The notes under the pieces: generated by a model
Told to the model about the DNA's origin: nothing
Database searches by the model: none
What the model saw: the letters and a program-made list of their open reading frames with translations, nothing else
Translations under genes and position numbers: made by a program
Shown here: piece by piece, positions 53,253 through 61,898 of the stretch
Layout of the letters: each line of letters opens with the position of its first letter
Position numbering within the stretch: the first letter of the stretch is position 1
NCBI RefSeq assembly: GCF_001314995.1
Contig: NZ_CP012938.1
Coordinates: 4,216,001 to 4,280,000 of the forward strand
Source of the DNA: Bacteroides ovatus
GTDB taxonomy: Bacteria; Bacteroidota; Bacteroidia; Bacteroidales; Bacteroidaceae
Reading direction: 5' to 3'
Length of the DNA stretch: 64,000 nt

Positions 53253-55394
53253 ATGAAGTTCAGACTAACCGTCTTGATAGTCTTTTCTCTCTGTCTGTCG
53301 AATGTATTTGCCGATGAGGGAATGTGGTTGTTGGGAAATCTCCGAAAGAATAAACAGACTGACCGGGTAATGAAAGAACTTGGTTTGCAGATGCCTGTGA
53401 ATAAAATATATGATCCGAAGAAACCATGTCTGGCAGATGCTGTTGTCAGTTTTGGAGGCTTCTGTTCAGGAGTGGTGGTTTCTGAAGACGGTCTGGTGTT
53501 TACTAATCATCATTGTGGCTTTAGCAGTATTCAGCAACATTCTTCAGTGGAACATGATTATCTGAAAGATGGCTTCTTTGCACGTAGTCTTGAGGAAGAA
53601 CTGCCGAATCCGGAATTGTATGTTCGTTTCCTGCTTCGTACGGAAGATGTTACTAAACGCGTATTGTCTGCCGCCCGGCATGCTAAAACGGAAACAGAAC
53701 GCCGTGTGGCTGTTGATTCGATTATGAATGTAATCAGTATGGAAGTCTCCGAAAAGGATTCTACATTGACTGGTATTGTAGATGCTTATTATGCAGGGAA
53801 TGAATTCTGGCTATCTGTTTATCGTGATTATAATGATGTCCGCCTGGTTTTTGCACCTCCTTCTTCTGTCGGGAAGTTCGGATGGGATACGGATAATTGG
53901 ATGTGGCCGCGTCATACGGGCGATTTCAGCGTATTTCGTATCTATGCTAATACCAAGAATGGTCCGGCGGATTATTCTCCTGAAAACGTCCCTTATCATC
54001 CCGAATATGTAGCACCCATTTCTTTGGATGGATACAAAGAAGGTTCTTTCTGCATGACGCTTGGCTATCCGGGCAGTACGGAACGTTACCTTTCCTCGTA
54101 TGGTATCGAAGAGATGATGAATGGAATCAATCAGGCAATGATTGATGTACGGGGAGTGAAACAAACCATCTGGAAACGGGAGATGGACCGTCGTCCGGAT
54201 ATTCGCATTAAGTATGCTTCAAAATACGATGAAAGCTCCAATTATTGGAAGAATAGCATCGGAACGAATAAAGCCATCAAGCATTTGAAAGTGTTGGAAA
54301 AGAAGCGGGTGGCTGAAGCAGAGCTTCGTAACTGGATTCAGTCTCATCCGGAAGAGAGAGAGAAACTGATTCGTTTATTTTCTTCTTTAGAGTTGAGTTA
54401 TAGTAATCGCCGTGAAACCAATCGTGCGTTGGCTTATTTCGGTGAATCGTTTATAAATGGTCCCGAGTTAGTGCAGCTCGCTCTTGAAATTCTCAATTTC
54501 GACTTTGAGGCGGAAGAGAAGTTGGTGATAACCCGCATGAAAAAGTTACTGGAGAAGTATGATAATCTCGATCTTTCCATTGATAAGGAGGTTTTTGCTG
54601 CCATGCTCAAAGAGTATCAGTCGAAAGTGGATAAAAAGTTTCTGCCTGCTATGTATGAGAAGATAGATACGCTCTACAACGGGAATATTCAGACCTATGT
54701 AGACTCTTTGTATGCAACTTCCAATATAACGTCTCCTAAAGGCTTAAAACGCTTTCTGGAGCGAGATACTACTTATAATCTCATAGAGGATCCGGCTGTT
54801 TCCTTAAGTCTGGATTTGATTGTGAAGTATTATGAGATGAATCAAAGCATTTCCGAGGCTTCCGAGCAGATAGAGGAGGGGGAGCGTTTGTTCAATGCAG
54901 CCATGCGCCGGATGTATGCTGATCGTAATTTTTATCCGGATGCCAACTCTACCATGCGGCTTAGTTTCGGAACGGTTGGAGGATATACTCCTTTTGATGG
55001 AGCCACTTATGATTACTACACAACCGTGAAAGGCATTTTTGAGAAAGTGAAGGAACATGCGGGTGATATTGACTTTGCCGTTCAGCCGGAGTTGTTGAGT
55101 TTGCTTTCTTCCGGTGATTTCGGAAGATATGCCAATGCGCAGGGAGATATGAATGTTTGTTTTATCTCCAACAATGACATTACAGGCGGTAATTCCGGCA
55201 GTGCCATGTTTAATGCCAAAGGAGAATTACTAGGCTTGGCTTTTGATGGCAACTGGGAAGCAATGAGCAGTGATATCGTATTCGAACCAGATTTGCAGCG
55301 TTGCATCGGGGTAGATGTGCGGTATATGCTCTTTATCATAGAGAAATACGGTAAGGCAGCCCATCTTATTCAGGAATTAAAAATGGGTCGATGA
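53253..55394 (+). CDS. S46 family serine peptidase, DPP7-like
   Basis: 713 residues, matching the family length. Signal peptide ending SNVFADEG. The chymotrypsin-fold triad is visible: His in FTNHHCGF (His86/87), Asp in RHTGDFSVF, and Ser648 in GGNSGSAMF. The residue after FD in AFDGNWEAM is Gly, where DPP11-type enzymes carry Arg for acidic P1; this suggests DPP7-like preference for aliphatic/aromatic P1 (inference). It would release dipeptides in the periplasm, feeding the same pool as the S9 enzymes. Last gene of the ruvB-side plus-strand run. Confidence 0.93.
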   Translation: MKFRLTVLIVFSLCLSNVFADEGMWLLGNLRKNKQTDRVMKELGLQMPVNKIYDPKKPCLADAVVSFGGFCSGVVVSEDGLVFTNHHCGFSSIQQHSSVEHDYLKDGFFARSLEEELPNPELYVRFLLRTEDVTKRVLSAARHAKTETERRVAVDSIMNVISMEVSEKDSTLTGIVDAYYAGNEFWLSVYRDYNDVRLVFAPPSSVGKFGWDTDNWMWPRHTGDFSVFRIYANTKNGPADYSPENVPYHPEYVAPISLDGYKEGSFCMTLGYPGSTERYLSSYGIEEMMNGINQAMIDVRGVKQTIWKREMDRRPDIRIKYASKYDESSNYWKNSIGTNKAIKHLKVLEKKRVAEAELRNWIQSHPEEREKLIRLFSSLELSYSNRRETNRALAYFGESFINGPELVQLALEILNFDFEAEEKLVITRMKKLLEKYDNLDLSIDKEVFAAMLKEYQSKVDKKFLPAMYEKIDTLYNGNIQTYVDSLYATSNITSPKGLKRFLERDTTYNLIEDPAVSLSLDLIVKYYEMNQSISEASEQIEEGERLFNAAMRRMYADRNFYPDANSTMRLSFGTVGGYTPFDGATYDYYTTVKGIFEKVKEHAGDIDFAVQPELLSLLSSGDFGRYANAQGDMNVCFISNNDITGGNSGSAMFNAKGELLGLAFDGNWEAMSSDIVFEPDLQRCIGVDVRYMLFIIEKYGKAAHLIQELKMGR

Positions 55395-55422
55395 AGTAAA
55401 TATTCCGATGAAACCGCATTTT

Positions 55423-56295
55423 TTATCGTTTTAATATAATAACGATTACGGCAGCGATAATCAGTGCAATACCTACACCAATGCTTGTGGTGAAGGCTTC
55501 CCCGAAAAGAAAGATACCTACACATACAGCAGTTACCGGCTCCATAGCTCCCAACACAGAGGTGAGTGTGGAGCCGATGCTTTTTACGGCTCTTACTAGA
55601 GCAAGATTAGAAACTACGGTAGGGATTAAAGCTAATAGAATCAAGTTGCCGGCAGTATGCCATTTGCTGATGGGTTGAAGCTGGCTGATGGTTTCCGTTC
55701 CGATAAAAAGGAGAATACCTCCGAAAAGGAATACGTAGAAAGTAAGCAGTAGCCCCTTCATCTGTCCAATTTTTAGTTGGCTCATTGTGACGAGATAAAG
55801 CGCATATCCGAGTGCCGACAGAAGAACAATGAAAAGTCCCAGGAAAGAAAAGCTTCCCGTTTTTGTATCTCCGCCGGATAAGAAATAAACTCCTGCCACT
55901 GCGGATGCAATGGCAGCGATCCGCCAGCCGGACTTCTTTTCTTTAAAGAAGAGCATCATGATTAACGTGGTAAGCACCGGATACATGAAATGAATAGTGG
56001 TGGCAACTCCGCTAGCCATAAACTTATATCCCCAGAACAGGAATACGGCAGACATTAAATAAAGAAGCGCAAGAAGAAACAGGGAAGGAATGTCCTGCCT
56101 CTTGATGCGAAATGATTGACCATTCACCAATAAGATTCCGCCTAACGCCAGACAGGCAAACAGGAAACGATAGAAAAGTATAGATTCAAATTGCATCCCT
56201 GCTTGCATGGCAGGAATGGTAAATAGAGGGATAAGTCCAAAAGAAGCCGATGAAAGCAGCCCATATAGTAAACCATTAACTTTATTCATAGTCAA
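55423..56295 (-). CDS. EamA/DMT superfamily transporter
   Basis: 290 residues with ten hydrophobic helices in two EamA repeats (MKVNGLLYGLLSSASFG-like start; second repeat from about residue 150, FSFLGLFIVLLSALGYALYL). GSTLTSVLGAMEPVTAVCVGIFLFGE is the typical C-terminal motif. Likely a drug/metabolite exporter; the substrate is unknown. Convergent with the S46 peptidase gene, 28 bp apart. Confidence 0.92.
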   Translation of the reverse strand: MTMNKVNGLLYGLLSSASFGLIPLFTIPAMQAGMQFESILFYRFLFACLALGGILLVNGQSFRIKRQDIPSLFLLALLYLMSAVFLFWGYKFMASGVATTIHFMYPVLTTLIMMLFFKEKKSGWRIAAIASAVAGVYFLSGGDTKTGSFSFLGLFIVLLSALGYALYLVTMSQLKIGQMKGLLLTFYVFLFGGILLFIGTETISQLQPISKWHTAGNLILLALIPTVVSNLALVRAVKSIGSTLTSVLGAMEPVTAVCVGIFLFGEAFTTSIGVGIALIIAAVIVIILKR

Positions 56296-56311
56296 GTATA
56301 TATTCGGGCCG

Positions 56312-56319
56312 CAAAGATA
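56312..56319 (-). promoter_or_regulatory. -7 promoter element for the EamA gene
   Basis: TATCTTTG on the minus strand, 17 bp upstream of the start, a short-leader arrangement. Confidence 0.65.
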
Positions 56320-56432
56320 TAGCTTTTTTGAGGCAAGTAGATAAAGCGTCCATACAATATTTTTCGTAAATTAGCACGCGATGTAAATATGGCATCCGAT
56401 TGAAAGAAAATACAAACTAATTTTTGGATAAA

Positions 56433-59090
56433 ATGAAACGATTGACACTATTACCGGGATTACTATTTTTAATGCTGCAAGCAGCATTTTCACAAGAGTC
56501 AGGCAGCTGTAAACCAGTGAATCTGGTTTGTGATTATTTGGTGAATCCCTTGGGAATAGATAATCCTGCTCCCCGGTTATCATGGATGCTGAATGATGCT
56601 CGAAAAGGAGCACGGCAAACAGCCTGTCAAGTCATCGTAGACAAAGACTCTCTTGAATTGATTGCAGGGAAAGGAACTATCTGGGATTCGGGCAAAAAGG
56701 ACTCCGAACAGATTCTGATTACCTATTCCGGACAGGAACTTCGTCCTTTTACCAAGTATTATTGGAGAGTGAATGTATGGGATAAGGATGGAGTGAAATC
56801 TTCTTCGGCTATTAATAGTTTCGAAACGGGCATGATGGGGATGGAACACTGGCAAGGGGCTTGGATTAGCGATAACAAAGATATTAATTACCGTCCTGCT
56901 CCCTATTTCCGGAAAGTGTTTGATGCACGAAAGAAGATACGGTCGGCAAGGGCATATATTGCCGTAGCAGGTTTGTATGAACTGTATATCAATGGTGAGA
57001 AGATTGGAAACCACCGGCTGGACCCGCTATATACCCGGTTTGACAGGCGTAATTTCTACGTCACTTATGATATTACTTCCCAAATACAGAAAGGGAAAAA
57101 TGCGATTGGTGTGTTGCTGGGCAATGGATGGTATAATCATCAGTCAATGGCCGTGTGGGACTTTCATCGTGCACCTTGGCGTAACCGTCCTGCTTTTTGT
57201 ATGGATGTGCGGATTACTTATGAGGATGGTTCCGTTGAAGTCGTTTCTACGGAGCGGGACTGGAAAACTTCATCCGGCGCATTGATCTTTAATAGCATTT
57301 ATACAGCCGAGCATTACGACGCTCGTTTGGAACAGAAAGGCTGGAATACCGTGAACTTTGACGATTCTAAATGGAATGGAGTAGGATATAGGGCTGTTCC
57401 TTCACAGAATGTGGTGTCACAACAAGTGCAGCCGATTCGTGCAGTAGAAACAATCCCCGTAAAAATCTGGAAGAAACTTAATGATACAACGTATGTATTC
57501 GATTTTGCCCGCAATATGGCAGGAGTCACCCGCATTAAAGTGTCCGGGGAAGAGGGAACTGTAGTGAGACTGAAACATGGTGAGCGGTTGTATGACAACG
57601 GACGAGTGAATACGTCAAATATTGATGTGTATCACCGCCCGGTAGACAACTCCGATCCTTTTCAAACGGACATCCTCGTTTTGAGTGGAAAGGGAGAGGA
57701 TGAATTTATGGCACGATTCAATTATAAAGGTTTCAGATACGTGGAAGTAACAAGCACTAACCCCCTTGTATTGAATGAGAATAATCTGACAGCTTACTTT
57801 GTGCATAGTGATGTTCCGCAGAAAGGGATGATTCATACTTCGAACGCACTTATCAACCGTCTTTGGTGGGCTACAAATAATGCCTATTTGTCCAACTTGA
57901 TGGGGTATCCCACCGACTGTCCCCAGCGTGAGAAGAACGGATGGACAGGCGACGGTCATTTTGCTATTGAAACGGCATTATACAATTATGACGGTATCAC
58001 TGTTTATGAGAAATGGCTTGCCGACCATAGAGATGAGCAACAGCCTAATGGTGTACTTCCCGATATTATTCCTACAGGAGGCTGGGGATATGGTACGGAT
58101 AATGGACTGGATTGGACAAGCACTATTGCCCTTATTCCATGGAATATTTATATGTTTTATGGCGATCATAAACTGTTGGCAGACTGTTATGAAAATATAA
58201 AGCGATATGTAGACTATGTGGATCGCACCAGTCCGACCGGATTGACCTCATGGGGAAGAGGAGACTGGGTGCCTGTTAAATCACATTCTTCCAAGGAACT
58301 GACCTCTTCTGTCTATTTCTATGTGGACACCAAAATACTTGCCAATGCCGCAAAGATGTTTAATAAAACGGAAGACTATAAATATTATTCTGCTCTTGCC
58401 AATAAGATAAAGAACGCGATTAATGACAAGTTTCTGAATAGAGAAACGGGCATTTATGGTAGCGGCGTTCAGACGGAACAGAGCGTTCCTTTGCAATGGG
58501 GCATTGTTCCCGAAGAGTTGAAGAGAAAAGTAGCCCGGAATCTGGCAAAACAGGTGGAAGCAGCCGGCTTTCATTTGGATGTAGGTGTGTTGGGAGCAAA
58601 AGCTATATTGAATGCGTTAAGTGAGAACGGTGAAGCCGAAACGGCTTATAAATTAGCTGCACAAGACACTTATCCATCATGGGGTTGCTGGATTGCCAAT
58701 GGTGCTACCACATTACTGGAGAACTGGGATTTGAATGCCACACGTGACATATCAGACAATCACATGATGTTCGGAGAAATTGGAGGGTGGTTTTATAAAG
58801 GATTGGGTGGAATCTTCCCTGACCCCGAAAATCCCGGATTCAAACATATTCTCCTTCGGCCTAATTTCCCCAGTGGATTAAATGAGCTCGAAGCCAGATA
58901 TCAATCACCTTATGGGGAAATCTGCTCTAAATGGGAACGTAAAAAGAACCGTATTGTCTATCATGTAACTGTTCCGGCAAATAGCACTGCTACCTTTTAT
59001 GCACCCGACAATGTGAAAGGAGAGCGTGCAGTAAAATTGGAAGCAGGAAAACATATCTTGGAATTACCTATAAAGAGAGCTGTTTATTGA
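56433..59090 (+). CDS. GH78 alpha-L-rhamnosidase, exported
   Basis: 885 residues from the ATG at 56433. Signal peptide ending QAAFSQES. Domains in order: Ig-like N-terminal (VNPLGIDNPAPRLSWML), Bac_rhamnosid_N-type beta sandwich (YIAVAGLYELYINGEKIG, LLGNGWYN), then the (alpha/alpha)6 catalytic barrel. The catalytic region DCPQREKNGWTGDGHFAIE carries the acidic residues of the family, and a C-terminal beta domain ends ERKKNRIVYHVTVP. It releases terminal rhamnose from plant or bacterial glycans. No SusCD pair adjoins it; an eroded GH2 fragment lies tail-to-tail. Confidence 0.95.
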   Translation: MKRLTLLPGLLFLMLQAAFSQESGSCKPVNLVCDYLVNPLGIDNPAPRLSWMLNDARKGARQTACQVIVDKDSLELIAGKGTIWDSGKKDSEQILITYSGQELRPFTKYYWRVNVWDKDGVKSSSAINSFETGMMGMEHWQGAWISDNKDINYRPAPYFRKVFDARKKIRSARAYIAVAGLYELYINGEKIGNHRLDPLYTRFDRRNFYVTYDITSQIQKGKNAIGVLLGNGWYNHQSMAVWDFHRAPWRNRPAFCMDVRITYEDGSVEVVSTERDWKTSSGALIFNSIYTAEHYDARLEQKGWNTVNFDDSKWNGVGYRAVPSQNVVSQQVQPIRAVETIPVKIWKKLNDTTYVFDFARNMAGVTRIKVSGEEGTVVRLKHGERLYDNGRVNTSNIDVYHRPVDNSDPFQTDILVLSGKGEDEFMARFNYKGFRYVEVTSTNPLVLNENNLTAYFVHSDVPQKGMIHTSNALINRLWWATNNAYLSNLMGYPTDCPQREKNGWTGDGHFAIETALYNYDGITVYEKWLADHRDEQQPNGVLPDIIPTGGWGYGTDNGLDWTSTIALIPWNIYMFYGDHKLLADCYENIKRYVDYVDRTSPTGLTSWGRGDWVPVKSHSSKELTSSVYFYVDTKILANAAKMFNKTEDYKYYSALANKIKNAINDKFLNRETGIYGSGVQTEQSVPLQWGIVPEELKRKVARNLAKQVEAAGFHLDVGVLGAKAILNALSENGEAETAYKLAAQDTYPSWGCWIANGATTLLENWDLNATRDISDNHMMFGEIGGWFYKGLGGIFPDPENPGFKHILLRPNFPSGLNELEARYQSPYGEICSKWERKKNRIVYHVTVPANSTATFYAPDNVKGERAVKLEAGKHILELPIKRAVY

Positions 59091-59305
59091 ATGTCTTTCG
59101 ATTGGTAATCCCGGTTGCTGTTTATCCAGATGTAAAAAACAGCTTCTACACCATTGAAACGGATGAATATATCTCTCCCCTTCCATGAATCGGGCAGAGT
59201 GAAATCCCTCCGATAGCTACCTACCGGATTGGGCATGGAAGCGAAAGTGTAATCTGCCGGACGAGGCTGGATGACATTGGGCCACTGCACTCCTTTGCTA
59301 TAATC
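59084..59305 (-). pseudogene. Remnant of a GH2 beta-galactosidase (N-terminal part)
   Basis: About 73 codons read YSKGVQWPNVIQPRPADYTF and then PVGSYRRDFTLPDSWKGRD and FIRFNGVEAVFYIWIN, the sugar-binding domain found near the N-terminus of LacZ-like GH2 enzymes. The frame is closed upstream by TGA before the Tyr-Ser codons and downstream by TAA after DIQ, so both the true start and some 900 residues are missing. It overlaps the rhamnosidase stop by 7 bp. The fragment probably marks a deletion that removed a neighbouring galactosidase. Confidence 0.75.
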
Positions 59306-59407
59306 TCAGAATGGATAGATCACGTTACAATAGAGAGGTTTGTCCCAATTTCGTGCTTTTGTATAGCTGCTTTATAACTAATAGATGGAGTGTTTTGAAA
59401 TAAGAAC

Positions 59408-59438
59408 TTGACAAACGACTTTTTATTTTGTATCTTTG
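59408..59438 (+). promoter_or_regulatory. Promoter for a short RNA
   Basis: TATCTTTG at 59431-59438 with TTGACA at 59408-59413, 17 bp apart, upstream of a terminator but no known gene. Confidence 0.6.
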
Positions 59439-59444
59439 TGATCA

Positions 59445-59590
59445 GAAAAGAAACTTATTGATTGGAAATTATGTGTATGAATAGTATAATATTAGAACAG
59501 AGTTGCCGACGATTTACCTCTCTTTAGAAGAAGAGGAAATTTATTATATACTAAAGGTTGCAGACTTTTGATGAGTTTGCAACCTTTTTT
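59445..59590 (+). ncRNA. Candidate small RNA (~145 nt) with two hairpins
   Basis: Lies between a promoter (59408-59438) and a strong terminator (59553-59590). An internal hairpin CCTCT/AGAGG spans 59517-59536. The only frame, from ATG at 59471, is 18 codons (MCMNSIILEQSC...) and shows no family features; the RNA itself is the more likely product, but a leader peptide cannot be excluded. Confidence 0.5.
59553..59590 (+). terminator. Terminator of the candidate small RNA
   Basis: AAAGGTTGCA (59553-59562) pairs fully with TGCAACCTTT (59578-59587), followed by further Ts. Confidence 0.85.
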
Positions 59591-59625
59591 GTTGTATAAA
59601 ATTGAATTGTTTGCAGTAGATAGAC

Positions 59626-59676
59626 TTCTTATCGTTTTTAATAAATAGGAATATCGTTTATTAAAAACGATAAGAA
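59626..59676. repeat. Perfect 20-bp inverted repeat, AT-rich
   Basis: TTCTTATCGTTTTTAATAAA (59626-59645) and its exact complement (59657-59676) flank an 11-nt centre that contains part of the same motif (ATCG). It is not followed by a T-run that would make it a normal terminator. The rest of 59677-59848, up to the helicase stop, holds no recognisable gene. Confidence 0.85.
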
Positions 59677-59848
59677 AGTTTATTAGAAACACAAAAGTAG
59701 ATTCTGTATGAACAGTTGTCTTTTTTCAATAAGATAGAATAGGGATAATGTTGTTCCTTCTCATTAGAATGTCAAGATGGTAATTAGTTGTAACATAAAG
59801 ATCTCTGACTAATAATGTACAAATCTACGGATTATGCTTGCTTCATAT

Positions 59849-61783
59849 TTATTTCTTCTTAGGTTTTCTACGTGCCCATCCTTCTTCGCTGAAGTCAGGT
59901 TCTTTATCTTTAAAAAACTCTTGCCAGTCATCTTTCTTCTTCGGACCGCGAGCATCAGAGTATCCCCGATCAGCACGACTAGGTTTATCTTTTTTTGTTG
60001 ACTTTGAGTCTTTTGCAGAAGCATCTTTCGGTTTTCTATCCTTATTCTCATAGCGCGGTGCACGTTCGTCGCTTTTGCCGCCGAATCGTTTATTTCCCTT
60101 GCGCTCATTTGAACCGTTTCCACGTCCTTTTCCGCTTTCTTCACCGGCGCCGGCAATCTCAACAACTACCTTGCGTCCGTTCCATTTAGCCCTATTCAGC
60201 GCCTTGATTACATTTGTCGCTTCCTTTTCCGGTACCTCAAAGAAAGAATAGTTCTGCATTAGGTCAATGCGTCCCAACTCGATACGTCCCCGTGTGTTGC
60301 TGTTCAATAAGCCGATAAGGTCGCTGGGGAAGAAACTGTCTGTTTTACCCAAATTGATAAACAGGCGGTTAAAGCCCGGTGCAGCTTGGCGGCTTCTTTT
60401 TTCGAAACCACCTTCTTTGCGGTCACCCCGTCCGGTACGTTCTCCTCTGATGTCAGTCGGTACTTCTATTTCTGCACGGTTGCGATAATACTCGGCGAAA
60501 CGGTTGAATTCGTGAGAAACCATTCGTTTAATCAGGTCCTCTTTGCTCAACCATTCCAGTTTACGGTAGATTTCCGGCATAAAGTCAGCAATCTCTTCCT
60601 CGTTTACTTTTACTTTTTCGAGATCATCAATAACCTTAATCAGCTGCTTCTGACAGATTCCTGCTGCTGTTGGCATTTCTCCGACAATGAATTTTTTGCT
60701 GATAATCCGTTCGATATCTCTCATCTTTCCTTTTTCACGAAGATTGATGATGGCTATGGAAGTTCCTGTCTTTCCGGCACGTCCTGTACGTCCGCTGCGA
60801 TGTGTATAACTCTCTGTATCGTCTGGTAATCCGTAATTGATAACATGTGTCAGATCGTCTACATCAAGTCCGCGGGCAGCCACGTCAGTTGCCACGAGCA
60901 GTTGCAAATTGCGGATGCGGAATTTCTGCATAACAGCATCCCGTTGTGCTTGAGAAAGTTCACCATGCAAAGAATCGGCATTGTAGCCTTCTTGCATTAA
61001 TTTGTCGGCAATTTCTTGAGTTTCTTTACGGGTACGGCAGAAAATAATACCGTATATTTGTGGGTAGTAATCGACGATACGCTTTAAAGCTTCGTATTTG
61101 TCCTTAGCCTGTACGGTATAAACAACGTGTTTAACGTTGTTGGTGCTTTCATTCTTGCGGCCAATAGTGATTTCTTTCGCATTGCGTAGGTAATTTTTGG
61201 AAATGCGTGCGATTTCCGGACTCATTGTTGCGGAAAACAATAGGGTGTTGCGCTCCTGCGGTACATCAGCCAGAATGGCGTTGATGCTTTCTGTGAATCC
61301 CATATTAAGCATTTCGTCGGCTTCATCCATTACCACATTGTGGATGGTAGATAGAGATACGGTTTTGCGCTCCATCAGGTCCAGCAGGCGTCCGGGGGTA
61401 GCTACAATGATGTGTACCCCTCGTTTGAGGCTGCGTATCTGGCTGTCAATGGAAGAACCACCATATACAGGTAATACTTTTAGTCCGTCAATGTATTTGG
61501 AATAGTCATTCAAATCTCCTGCTATCTGGAGACAAAGCTCGCGGGTAGGGCAGAGGATAAGCGATTGTGGAATTCTGTTTTTTACGTCAATCTGTTGGAG
61601 CAAGGGCAAACCGAATGCGGCTGTTTTACCTGTTCCTGTCTGTGCAAGAGCTACTACATCATTATTTTCTCCTAAAAGGTACGGAATCACTTCTTCTTGT
61701 ACCGGCATGGGATTCTCGTATCCCATTTCTTCAATTGCTCTACGTATCTCCGGAGAAACGCCAAGCTCTTCAAATGTCTTCAT
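59849..61783 (-). CDS. DEAD-box RNA helicase (DeaD/CsdA-like) with DbpA-type RRM and charged tail
   Basis: 644 residues. Q-motif region FEELGVSPEIRRAIEEMGYENPMPVQ; motif I AQTGTGKTAAFGLP; DEAD box VMDEADEMLNMGF; SAT in LLFSATMS; HRSGRTGRAG. Residues about 460-540 form the DbpA-type RNA-binding domain (FNRLFINLGKTDSFFPSDLIGLL). From about 550 a Lys/Arg/Gly/Ser-rich tail (GKGRGNGSNERKGNKRFGG, then KDSKSTKKDKPSRADRGY) extends RNA contact. It likely unwinds structured mRNA and assists ribosome assembly. The -7 element is 31 bp upstream. Confidence 0.95.
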   Translation of the reverse strand: MKTFEELGVSPEIRRAIEEMGYENPMPVQEEVIPYLLGENNDVVALAQTGTGKTAAFGLPLLQQIDVKNRIPQSLILCPTRELCLQIAGDLNDYSKYIDGLKVLPVYGGSSIDSQIRSLKRGVHIIVATPGRLLDLMERKTVSLSTIHNVVMDEADEMLNMGFTESINAILADVPQERNTLLFSATMSPEIARISKNYLRNAKEITIGRKNESTNNVKHVVYTVQAKDKYEALKRIVDYYPQIYGIIFCRTRKETQEIADKLMQEGYNADSLHGELSQAQRDAVMQKFRIRNLQLLVATDVAARGLDVDDLTHVINYGLPDDTESYTHRSGRTGRAGKTGTSIAIINLREKGKMRDIERIISKKFIVGEMPTAAGICQKQLIKVIDDLEKVKVNEEEIADFMPEIYRKLEWLSKEDLIKRMVSHEFNRFAEYYRNRAEIEVPTDIRGERTGRGDRKEGGFEKRSRQAAPGFNRLFINLGKTDSFFPSDLIGLLNSNTRGRIELGRIDLMQNYSFFEVPEKEATNVIKALNRAKWNGRKVVVEIAGAGEESGKGRGNGSNERKGNKRFGGKSDERAPRYENKDRKPKDASAKDSKSTKKDKPSRADRGYSDARGPKKKDDWQEFFKDKEPDFSEEGWARRKPKKK

Positions 61784-61813
61784 TAAATCTCTGTATATCT
61801 TTTATTTCGGCTG

Positions 61814-61821
61814 CAAAGATA
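61814..61821 (-). promoter_or_regulatory. -7 promoter element for the DEAD-box helicase
   Basis: TATCTTTG on the minus strand; leader about 25 nt. Confidence 0.65.
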
Positions 61822-61898
61822 GTTAATTTAGTTGATAATGAATGATTGATAGTAGATAATTATTATAGACGCCACCCTATTTTATCACTTATCAACTA

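Noticed and set aside
59492..59692. 66-codon minus-strand frame over the small-RNA terminator
   Set aside because: Spans the inverted repeat and terminator, which explain the open frame; low-complexity product.
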